From: AP-15 sp963787425
GTDB taxonomy: Bacteria > Pseudomonadota > Alphaproteobacteria > ATCC43930 > CGMCC-115725
DNA: 64,000 nt
NCBI GenBank assembly: GCA_963787425.1
Contig: CAWBCV010000001.1
Location: 1,488,001-1,552,000 of the forward strand
Direction of reading: 5' to 3'
Made by a program: the position numbers and the translations under genes. Below are positions 55,326 through 64,000 of this stretch, piece after piece; the first letter of the stretch is position 1; each line of letters opens with the position of its first letter. The notes under the pieces are model-generated. The model saw only the letters and a list, made by a program, of their open reading frames with translations. It was not told the DNA's origin and made no database searches.

Positions 55326-56465
55326 TTAGTTCAGGAAGGCCGGTTGCTCGAAGGTCCCGTTGACGATCGGAGCCGGATTGAGCTTCAGCCATTTGTCGAG
55401 GATCGTCGAGTAGACGCTGCGGAAGTCCATGTTCGGGTTCATGTCGCCCTGCACCAGATGCTCGGGCTTCAGGGAAGGCATTTCGCCGTAATGACCGCCC
55501 TTTACCTTCTCGCCGAGAACGAAGGCGACACCGCCCGCGCCGTGATCGGTGCCCGAGCCGTTGTCGCGGACGCGACGGCCGAACTCCGAGAACATCAGCA
55601 AGATCACGTTATCGGCGTGGTCGTGTTCGCGAAGGTCCTTCATGAAGGCGTCGACGCCTTCGGTCACCGCGCTCCACAAATTGCCGTGGCCCGGGTTCTG
55701 GCCGGCGTGGGTGTCGAAAGTGCTGTGATCGCAGTAGAAGATCCTGCTGCCCAGATCGGCCAGATGCGTCTGCGCGATGCCCTTGAGCTTGCGGGCGATC
55801 GGCGTGTTCGGATACTGCACCGTCGAAGAATACTTCTGCGGCGCCACTTTCAGGATGTCCTCACCCTTCAACGAGTCGATGCCGGTGTCGGCCATGTAGT
55901 CCATGACCGCGCCGGTGCCGATCGCCGGTTTGTACATCGCGGCAAAGCGCTCCAGAACCTGCTTGCGCTGTTGACCCTGAATGGTCGGCAGGAAGCCGTA
56001 TTTTTCGAGCGGCCCGCCAACGCACGCCACCGGCACGCCCGGCACCGCCAATGACCGCGGCAAGCTTGGTCCGAAGCTGACGGTCGTGACGACGTTCTCT
56101 TTCTTCGGATCAAATTCGCGCGCGACGCGCCCGAGCCATCCCTCGGTCCCGACCTTGACCGGCTCGCAAGTGTGCCAGATGTCCATGGCGCGGAAGTGGG
56201 ACCGCGGCGATTCCTTCCAACCGACGCCGTGCAGGATGGCGAGCTTGCCTTCATCCCAGAACTGCTTGATCGGCGCCATGTAGTGCGGGATGCCGTAATC
56301 CTTGTCGAGGTGCATGATCTGATTGTCGGGGATCCCAACCGCCTTCCGATTATCGCGGTACAGCGGATTGTTGTAGGGGATCACCGTGTTCAGATAGTCG
56401 TTCCCACCCGTGAGTTGGAGTACGACTATTACTGGGTCTTTTTGCGTGGTCTGTGTTTCAGGCAT
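55326..56465 (-). CDS. DUF1501 domain-containing protein
   Basis: A 379-residue protein of the DUF1501/sulfatase-like superfamily: VIVVLQLTGGNDYLNTVIPY near the N-terminus, FDTHAGQNPGHGNLWSAVTE, and MFSEFGRRVRDNGSGTDHGA with the conserved His/Asp set near the C-terminus. Most relatives carry a Tat signal; none is present here. The protein lies 35 bases after the DUF1800 gene, its usual partner, and may act in cell-surface or carbohydrate processing, though no activity is proven for the family. Confidence 0.92.
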   Translation of the reverse strand: MPETQTTQKDPVIVVLQLTGGNDYLNTVIPYNNPLYRDNRKAVGIPDNQIMHLDKDYGIPHYMAPIKQFWDEGKLAILHGVGWKESPRSHFRAMDIWHTCEPVKVGTEGWLGRVAREFDPKKENVVTTVSFGPSLPRSLAVPGVPVACVGGPLEKYGFLPTIQGQQRKQVLERFAAMYKPAIGTGAVMDYMADTGIDSLKGEDILKVAPQKYSSTVQYPNTPIARKLKGIAQTHLADLGSRIFYCDHSTFDTHAGQNPGHGNLWSAVTEGVDAFMKDLREHDHADNVILLMFSEFGRRVRDNGSGTDHGAGGVAFVLGEKVKGGHYGEMPSLKPEHLVQGDMNPNMDFRSVYSTILDKWLKLNPAPIVNGTFEQPAFLN

Positions 56466-56500
56466 GCGTTTTTACTCCCTCATCTGATCAGATTGTAGCG

Positions 56501-57907
56501 TTAGCCGAATTGATACTCTCTGGTGGCGACGATCAGCTGAAGCATTTCTGCGGCGTGCTGATCCGCGATTTTGGCATTCGAGTCGCTGTCCCAAGCAACC
56601 TGACCCCATTCTTTCGCCTGGGAGAGCAGCTCCTGTTTGGTGTCGGAGCCGACCTCGACCGGGCCGATCTGGTCGAGGCAACCGTCGACGAGCTGCTCGG
56701 GACTCAGCGAACCACGCGCCCTCAGCCGGCTGATGATCGCTTGGACGCCCGGCAGCGAGGTATCGCCAATTTTTTCCGCGACGAAATTGACGCGCGCCAT
56801 CAAGGAGCCGCTGTTGATCCACTCTTTCCCGGTGTGCCAACCTTCGACCGAGGGCGGATTGAGCAGATCCTGGCCCATGTAGGTGGGCTGCATCGACAGG
56901 TCGCCAATGCCCGGCTTCGGGAGCTCATGGCCGCCGACGAGCCGCAACGTGCTGACTACGACCTCGGCAGGCGACTTCATATGCTTGAAGCGGGCGTTCT
57001 TGAAGAAGTCCGAGTTGAACAGCACGCGCAGCACGGGTTTGATGTCGAACTTGGCATCGCGGAAGGCACCCACGAGGGTGTCGATCGCCTTCTGGTCTTG
57101 CGGCGCCTCGATCGGCCAAGCGGGCACCTGGGGCTCGTCGGCGACGAAGAAATTATAGAGGTGCCGGCAGATGAATTTACCGCAAGCCGGCTGCTGCACC
57201 ACGATGTCGATGATGTCTTCGCCGTTGAAGCGGCCCTTGTGCCCGAGGAACACCTTCTCGCCGTCATCGTGATCTTCGGGGCGATACTCGAACTTCCACG
57301 GGAACCGGCCATAGGGCGCGCGTGGAATCTTTGTCTCGAAGGTCCAGCCGGTGAAGGCCCGTGAGCATTCACGGACGTCCGTCTCGGTGTAATTGCCGGC
57401 GCCGAGGCTGAACAGCTCAAGCAGTTCGCGGCCCCAGTTCTCGTTTACCGCGGTGCCGTGGTTCTGCTGATTGTCGAGCCAGAAGATCATCGTCGGGTTT
57501 TTTGCGATAGTGAGCAACAGGTCGCGGTAATTGCCCATGCCCTTCTTACGGAACAGCTCGATCTGCTCTAGCAGCTGGTCGTAATTGTCGACCTTTGAAT
57601 TGCCGGTGGCAAAGACATGGTGCCAGAACAGCGCCATCTTTTCTTCAAGTGGCCGCTTGGTGTTCACTAAATAGTACATCCAATTGACGTTGCCCATCGG
57701 CGGTTGCCCGCCGGGCAGCAATGACGCCGGCTGATACCGGAGCAGCTCATAGGCGTCGACGGGTGGCTGCGTCTCGGGGTGCAGCAGCTCCTCGACGGTC
57801 GCCTCGTATCCCTTGGCCACGCGCTGTTCGAGCTCGTCGCGGCCTGCTCCGAACCCCGCGCGTCGCATCAGGTGCGCCATCAAAGCGATGTCATCCTGGT
57901 GTGCCAT
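56501..57907 (-). CDS. DUF1800 domain-containing protein
   Basis: A 468-residue, largely helical protein with the DUF1800 pattern: LMRRAGFGAGRDELEQRVAK, MALFWHHVFATGNSKVDNYD, NENWGRELLELFSLGAGNYT, VREC-RAFTGWTFET. It has no signal peptide. It is first in the operon with DUF1501 and NHL genes. The function is unknown; the DUF1800-DUF1501 pair recurs in many phyla. AGGAGGAGACCTAAAG precedes the ATG. Confidence 0.93.
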   Translation of the reverse strand: MAHQDDIALMAHLMRRAGFGAGRDELEQRVAKGYEATVEELLHPETQPPVDAYELLRYQPASLLPGGQPPMGNVNWMYYLVNTKRPLEEKMALFWHHVFATGNSKVDNYDQLLEQIELFRKKGMGNYRDLLLTIAKNPTMIFWLDNQQNHGTAVNENWGRELLELFSLGAGNYTETDVRECSRAFTGWTFETKIPRAPYGRFPWKFEYRPEDHDDGEKVFLGHKGRFNGEDIIDIVVQQPACGKFICRHLYNFFVADEPQVPAWPIEAPQDQKAIDTLVGAFRDAKFDIKPVLRVLFNSDFFKNARFKHMKSPAEVVVSTLRLVGGHELPKPGIGDLSMQPTYMGQDLLNPPSVEGWHTGKEWINSGSLMARVNFVAEKIGDTSLPGVQAIISRLRARGSLSPEQLVDGCLDQIGPVEVGSDTKQELLSQAKEWGQVAWDSDSNAKIADQHAAEMLQLIVATREYQFG

Positions 57908-58276
57908 CTTTAGGTCTCCTCCTCGTGTTGGTGAATCACCCTCGAATCAGTGGCATCGTTCGGCCGGGCAGGACGGTGGGCCCGGCGGGTTTCCGTCCCG
58001 GCGAGGGAACCACAGAGGACCTCTGCTGGTCGTCGAGCTCAAATACGCCATCCGTCCCTCGATGTCCTTGGACGGGCGGTCGCAGAAAGTGCGGCCGAGC
58101 CGATGCGATGACCAATCATTGACCGCACTGGCGGACCGAGTCAACTCCTTAGAAGCATACCAAACTAGACAGATAACTCGGCCCCCGGAAAACGCGTGCG
58201 CGGGCAGGTTCGACCGCTCATAATGGCGCGGCGGCTGTCCGTCCCTGGACGCGGCAGAAAGGGTCGGTTTGGAAAT
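57908..58276. other. Intergenic region, nothing recognised
   Basis: About 369 bases between the start of the DUF1800 gene and the end of the nitronate monooxygenase-like gene. It should hold the promoter of the DUF1800 operon. No conserved ORF, repeat or clear hairpin stands out. Confidence 0.4.
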
Positions 58277-59674
58277 TCAGTCGCCGGTCTGCAATCGCTC
58301 GACCAGCTCCCGAACCGACGGCACATAGCCGTTTGTGTAGAACGGGTCGGAGGCGAAGCGATAGGCATTATGTCCGGCGAACATCAGCTGACACTCGACA
58401 TCATCGGAGTGCCTGATCGCTTGCAGCGTCTTTTGAATGCAGTAGCTGCGCGGATCGGCTTTCCTCCCGGTCGAGCGCGCCTCGTTTTGCGCCCAGTTGG
58501 AGAACTGGCAAGCGCTGAGGCAACCCATGCAGGCGATCTGGTCGGTGCGGATCTCGAGGGCCTTTTGCGGGGTCACAAAGATCAGCGTCGCATCCGGCGT
58601 GCGCAACGCTTCGGTGAACCCCTCGGCGACCCATCTCTCGGCCGACACTTTGTCCTGTGCGGTCAGATAGACGGTGCGGCCGCGTGGGCCAACCCTGAAA
58701 TCCGCAACGTGCTCACCCACCGGTTCGATCGTGTAGGCTACCTGGTGTTCCGACCGCTGTTGCAGTTCGTTCAGAAACCGGTTGCGCACAGCCGAGGAAT
58801 AAAAGCCCGTCGGACTGAAGTGATTGAGCGAGATATCCCCCTCGCCCAAGGTCAGCAACTTACGCTTCCATGCGTCGGAAATCGGGCTTTCCTGGGTCAG
58901 CAGTGGCCGCGTCCCGAATTGAAAAGCAACCGGACCGAGTTCGGGATTGCCGATCCAATCGGTCCATTCGCGCAGATACCATACTCCGCCCGCCATAAAG
59001 ATCGGCGTCTCGGCAAGCCCGAAATCGACCATCAGGCTGCGCAGCTCGGAAACGCGCGGGTAAGGGGGCTCGGGACTCTGAGGGTCCTCGCTGTTGGTGA
59101 TCCCGTTATGGCCGCCAGCGAGCCAAGGGTCTTCATAAACGACCCCGCCGAGCCAGTCGCGGAATTTGTGGTAGGCCCTTTTCCACAACGCCCGGAAAGC
59201 CCGGCCCGAAGACACGATCGGGTAATAATGTACTCCATAACTCGCACAAATCTCGGCGATTCTGTAGGGCATGCCGGCACCGCACGTGACGCCGTGGATG
59301 AGACCCTTGGCCCCTTCCAGAACGCCGTGGAGCACGCGTTCGGCGGCCGCCATTTCCCACAGCACGTTCATGTGGATGCGGCCCTCGCCGTTGGAGCGCT
59401 CATGGGCCACCCGCGCCTGTTGAATACCGCCGGCGACCGCGTATGCGACGAGTTCCTCGTGCCGTTCCACCCGCGTCCGCCCGCGATAGATTTGCGGGAT
59501 CGGCTCTCCGGTTTCGGTGTAGCTGTCGGCGTTGACCCCCGAGAATGTCCCGACACCGCCGGCGGCGGCCCATGCTCCCGAGCTTTCGCCATTTGACACC
59601 GAGATGCCCTTGCCGCCCTCGACCAAGGGCAGGACTTCCCGCCCGGAAATCACCAGAGGATTGAGGGATTTCAC
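58277..59674 (-). CDS. Nitronate monooxygenase / NAD(P)H-dependent flavin oxidoreductase-like
   Basis: A 465-residue TIM-barrel flavoprotein: VISGREVLPLVEGGKGISVS and AWAAAGGVGTFSGVNA at the N-terminus, KGLIHGVTCGAGMPYRIAEI in the barrel, and ETPIFMAGGVWYLREW at the FMN phosphate site. It is longer than typical 2-nitropropane dioxygenases because of a C-terminal region with a Cys cluster (IACMGCLSACQFSNWA), which might bind metal. I chose GTG 59674 behind AAGGAACAG; the longer frame to 59962 looks non-coding. The substrate is unknown. Confidence 0.85.
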   Translation of the reverse strand: MKSLNPLVISGREVLPLVEGGKGISVSNGESSGAWAAAGGVGTFSGVNADSYTETGEPIPQIYRGRTRVERHEELVAYAVAGGIQQARVAHERSNGEGRIHMNVLWEMAAAERVLHGVLEGAKGLIHGVTCGAGMPYRIAEICASYGVHYYPIVSSGRAFRALWKRAYHKFRDWLGGVVYEDPWLAGGHNGITNSEDPQSPEPPYPRVSELRSLMVDFGLAETPIFMAGGVWYLREWTDWIGNPELGPVAFQFGTRPLLTQESPISDAWKRKLLTLGEGDISLNHFSPTGFYSSAVRNRFLNELQQRSEHQVAYTIEPVGEHVADFRVGPRGRTVYLTAQDKVSAERWVAEGFTEALRTPDATLIFVTPQKALEIRTDQIACMGCLSACQFSNWAQNEARSTGRKADPRSYCIQKTLQAIRHSDDVECQLMFAGHNAYRFASDPFYTNGYVPSVRELVERLQTGD

Positions 59675-60104
59675 TAAACTGTTCCTTGACGCGGTTCGAC
59701 GACAGGGTTCAAAGGGGCCGCCCCGAACCGACGACTGCCGCCGCCCGCGGTGGCCGCAGGGATGGTATGGGATGTTTCCGAAGTCGCAACCGAATCCGAA
59801 CCAGGCGCACGGATGAAGCGTGCCCCGCCACTCCCTGACGTCGCAGCTATAAGGCAAAGCATCAATCTGGTGTCCCCCGACTGTTGAACCGGGCGAGATG
59901 GGTGCTGGTGGACAACCTTGAACCCGCGCGCCGAACCACATAATGGGATACTTGTGTTTCAATACCAGCCGTGGCTTCGGGGCGCGATCAGGGCGAAGCG
60001 AAGAAGATTGGCGGGCGTTTTTCCATTACAGATACGTATACCCGCCCGTATGGCCACTCCGGTGGTATAACACCACGCTCCATCAACCCGACAGAACGAA
60101 CCAC
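59675..60104. other. Intergenic region and structured leader of the SMR gene
   Basis: About 430 bases between divergent genes. Before the SMR start lie GGCGGG (60010) pairing with CCCGCC (60041), CCACTCCGGTGG at 60054, and GTGGT-ATAAC-ACCAC at 60062-60076. These mutually overlapping hairpins could be a regulatory leader; no known riboswitch class was recognised. Confidence 0.4.
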
Positions 60105-60436
60105 GTGCATATAGGCTATTACTTCCTGGCGCTCTCGATCCTCACAGAGGTGGTCGCCACTCGATTTTTCAAAAGCTCCAATGGCCGGGCGAAGCTGTTG
60201 CTTGGTTGCTGGCATTCGCTTTCATCAACGCAGCATACGCCAGTCTCGCGGTTACGTTGCGAACAAAAATACCACTCAGTATTGCCTATGGTATTTGCGG
60301 CGTTGGCATTGTTCTGATCTCGCTCATCGATGTCGCGCTCGGTCAGCAGCTAGATGTGCTCGCGATCGTTGGTCTCATGCTCATCGTAGTCGGAGTCGCC
60401 CTCGTAAGCTATTCAAACTACGCCGCAACACAGTAA
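60105..60436 (+). pseudogene. SMR-family (EmrE-like) multidrug efflux protein, one frameshift
   Basis: A four-helix drug/proton antiporter subunit of about 110 residues. Helix 1 with the essential Glu is YYFLALSILTEVVATRFFKS in one frame (GTG 60105); after about 60190 another frame gives AWLLAFAFINAAYASLAVTL, IPLSIAYGICGVGIVLISLI and DVLAIVGLMLIVVGVALVSY. The GIVLI-x8-GQ region and helix 4 fit the family. One indel near 60190 splits the gene. It would export cationic compounds or guanidinium-like molecules. Confidence 0.85.
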
Positions 60437-60460
60437 ATTGCGCGACCGATGTCCTACTCA

Positions 60461-62106
60461 TTATCGATCGAGTGATAGGGCTTCAGCTTCGACCTTTCGT
60501 CGCCTCCATGGACGACGCCGCGGGGACGACTCTCGCGCTGACAAGTCGCTGGCAACCCGTTCAAGGTTTAAGCAACAGATAACAATAAAAATGACCAAAC
60601 AGATCAAAAACACTAAAATGGTTATTGGATGATACTCTAAATATCCTTCCATGTTCTCCACGTGCCGGAATGGATGATAAGCTATTTCTAAATTCTCCCA
60701 CTCCGACCTACTTAGGCTAAAAATATTGGCAGTCGCGCCGATAATCGTAAGAGTTGTGAGAGCTCCGAGAGTTCACGCTGATTCTAAATTGCCTCTTCTT
60801 ATCTGTTTCGCGCCGGAGTACCTCCGCAGTTCTTGCTGCTGCTGACAGGGAATCCTTTACAAACGTTGCAAGCTCCTTCATTCTCCACTGCTCATAGGCC
60901 GAATGGTAAATGTCATACTCAATTTCGGATTCCCAGAACATCGAAAAATGAAACTCGGCAATCAACAACTCGAACGTTTGTCCAGCGCGATCGAGATTTT
61001 TGACCTCCCTGCGGATTCGGGCCGCCTTGTGGCGGTGCGCGTACCCGAGGTAGTAATCGCGTTGCAATGCCATCAATCCGCGCGGCGCCTCGGCGAGGAC
61101 ACTGTATCCCATCCAGAGAGATCTCAGCATAACGCGCGCCGCGTCGACAGCCCCGGCCGCCTTGTTTGCCTCTATCTCTGGGTGTCTGCGTATAATCACC
61201 AAGGGATGCACGGCGCCATAGAAAACGTAGGCTAAGTCGTCTGAGCGTGCAGCTCCATCGGCCTGACTAATCGGCCTTCCGATAATTCTTCTGACAGTTC
61301 TGTTCAGCGGCTCGGAAGGTGCGCCAAGCAGCTGGTCGCCGAAATAGCCAAATAAGATGAAATTTATCCCAAAGCTAGCGCAAAAATGGCCCCGATGATC
61401 CGGCGCAACCCCATAGAGTGTATGAAAGTCAACCATACCAGATTGGTTCGGTAACTTCAAATGATCGACTGCGCCACCGAATGCGTCAACAAGGATCTTT
61501 TGCATGTAGGGCCAGCGCTCCTCTTTGAGCACACCGAGTTCGCGGCCCTCGACAGCGGCCATAACTTTCTTTTTGAAATCTGCCCAAAACGGGGAGTCGA
61601 GGCAAGTCGGCTCCGACGACCTCGTCAGGGGGTTGAACTCGAATACGTGTTCCAGCGCACAGATCCCATAATCAAAATAGAAAATGGAACACTCTCTAAC
61701 CTTAAATTCGACTTGGTCCTGCGGCAAAACGATCGACTTTAGATCGTTTTCGATTAAACAAAGTTCCTCATTTGGAAAAATCCCTTTAAGAATAAAACCT
61801 TTCCGACTGACAGTAGGCTTTGGATGCCAGATTTTGGACGACATGACACCATACGGCTCTCGGCACCAGTCAAGTTCCAATACTTCCCAATTGGTATTTG
61901 GGAAAGGATCGCGAATATTGCTGTTCAGTTTTGCGGCGGCGTCCTTCAGAACCTTCTGTCGCGTCTCGACCGCATCGGCCCGGGCGCTCTTTCCAGCCAA
62001 AGGGGACCGTAAGGATCGCTTTCGCAGACGGGAACGGGTCCTCAGCCACAATTTGTCTCCCTACTTTGCTGTCCGCTCCTTGTATGGGCGGCGGCGGATA
62101 CTCCAT
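60461..62106 (-). pseudogene. CorA-like two-TM membrane protein, two frameshifts
   Basis: Three overlapping frames form one protein of about 548 residues. Start MEYPPPPIQGADSKVG (62106); after about 61975 the main frame RADAVETRQKVLKDAAAKLN; its tail (YEQWRMKELATFVKDSLSAA) shifts near 60765 into TLTIIGATANIFSLSRSEWE and YLEYHPITILVFLICLVIFI, two hydrophobic segments near the C-terminus. A long cytosolic domain, a helical stalk and two C-terminal membrane helices resemble CorA-type channels, though no GMN motif is visible. GC content is clearly lower than around it, suggesting transfer. I do not recognise a close family. Confidence 0.55.
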
Positions 62107-62406
62107 TCTAGGAGCAAATTTAGCATCGAACTCAAGCGGGGAAACAGCAACCGAGCGCCTTCGTCTGGGCAATCCGGCGGGAATGTTTTCACCGGGACCA
62201 CGGACCGGGTACTCGCGAATAATGATCTGGAGTTGCCGCCGCTTCGCTGGCGGCGATGAACTCCGCCGGCCTCGACAGACGCATTAAATCTTCCGAGGCA
62301 AGCCCATTCTCTCTTCGCAGCTCCCCCGGAAGAGCCCGTAAAAGTCCGCTTACGCCGGATAACGGGCGCCGGAAGCCCGGCCGTCTTGGCCGGCATCGGC
62401 ATGTCG
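62107..62406. other. Intergenic region downstream of pnp
   Basis: About 300 bases. On the minus strand GCCGGCC-AAGAC-GGCCGGGC forms a hairpin some 25 bases past the pnp stop, a probable 3' end. Otherwise no gene or repeat is seen. Confidence 0.45.

Positions 62407-64000
<1,594 letters not shown>

Noticed and set aside
56453..57364. Plus-strand ORF of 303 aa
   Set aside because: Antisense shadow of the DUF1800 gene.
58196..59596. Plus-strand ORF of 466 aa
   Set aside because: Antisense to the nitronate monooxygenase-like gene; no protein family signal.
59943..60317. Separate 124-aa gene upstream of the SMR pump
   Set aside because: Its second half is the SMR N-terminus in the same frame and its first half is structured leader without protein signal.

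Overview
The window is GC-rich DNA from an alphaproteobacterium, probably in or near Rhodospirillales or Hyphomicrobiales. The clues are an Irr-type Fur-family regulator, a COX15-type heme A synthase, a rhizobial-style FabI, B12-dependent methylmalonyl-CoA mutase, and REP-like palindromes of the kind scattered through such genomes. No rRNA, tRNA or CRISPR array was recognised.

Layout: (1) 1-8.5 kb: partial SDR, a three-gene phosphorelay with ATGA overlaps, greB, and small enzyme genes (HAD, NTF2-like, MDR reductase, DinB, GFA). (2) 8.5-12.8 kb: a minus-strand aromatic-catabolism operon (HpaB-like monooxygenase, extradiol-type dioxygenase, Rieske dioxygenase beta and alpha, a 68-aa protein). 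(3) 12.9-17.2 kb: two class III cyclase genes, the larger one broken. (4) 17.4-26.2 kb: metallo-hydrolase, DUF2383, TusA, iron alcohol dehydrogenase, Rieske ferredoxin, a cspA-infA-DEAD helicase cluster, panE-like gene and parE. (5) 26.4-34.6 kb: msrB, NIPSNAP, DUF4189, two paralogous solute-binding protein genes (one internally inverted), SDR, CDF transporter, pdxH, YihY/BrkB. (6) 34.8-39.1 kb: fabI, a periplasmic c-heme DUF3365 protein, a membrane histidine kinase and a NUDIX hydrolase. (7) 39.2-46.9 kb: two IS1634-type transposases, hypothetical genes, methylmalonyl-CoA mutase and a divergent hicB/hicA pair. (8) 46.9-64 kb: ctaA, a ThDP enzyme, a methyltransferase, the irr-rubrerythrin-FeS-DUF3501 cluster, a DUF1800-DUF1501-NHL operon, a nitronate monooxygenase-like gene, an SMR pump, a CorA-like two-TM protein and the 3' part of pnp.

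A strong overall feature is that at least 15 genes, including the normally essential parE, carry one or more single-base frameshifts, several of them in G or C homopolymers. I read most of these as sequencing or assembly indels and annotate the full-length gene with the break positions. A few lesions look like genuine rearrangements: a solute-binding protein gene with an internal inversion at a 6-bp inverted repeat, an IS1634 copy lacking its middle, and a cyclase-ATPase gene with a damaged P-loop.
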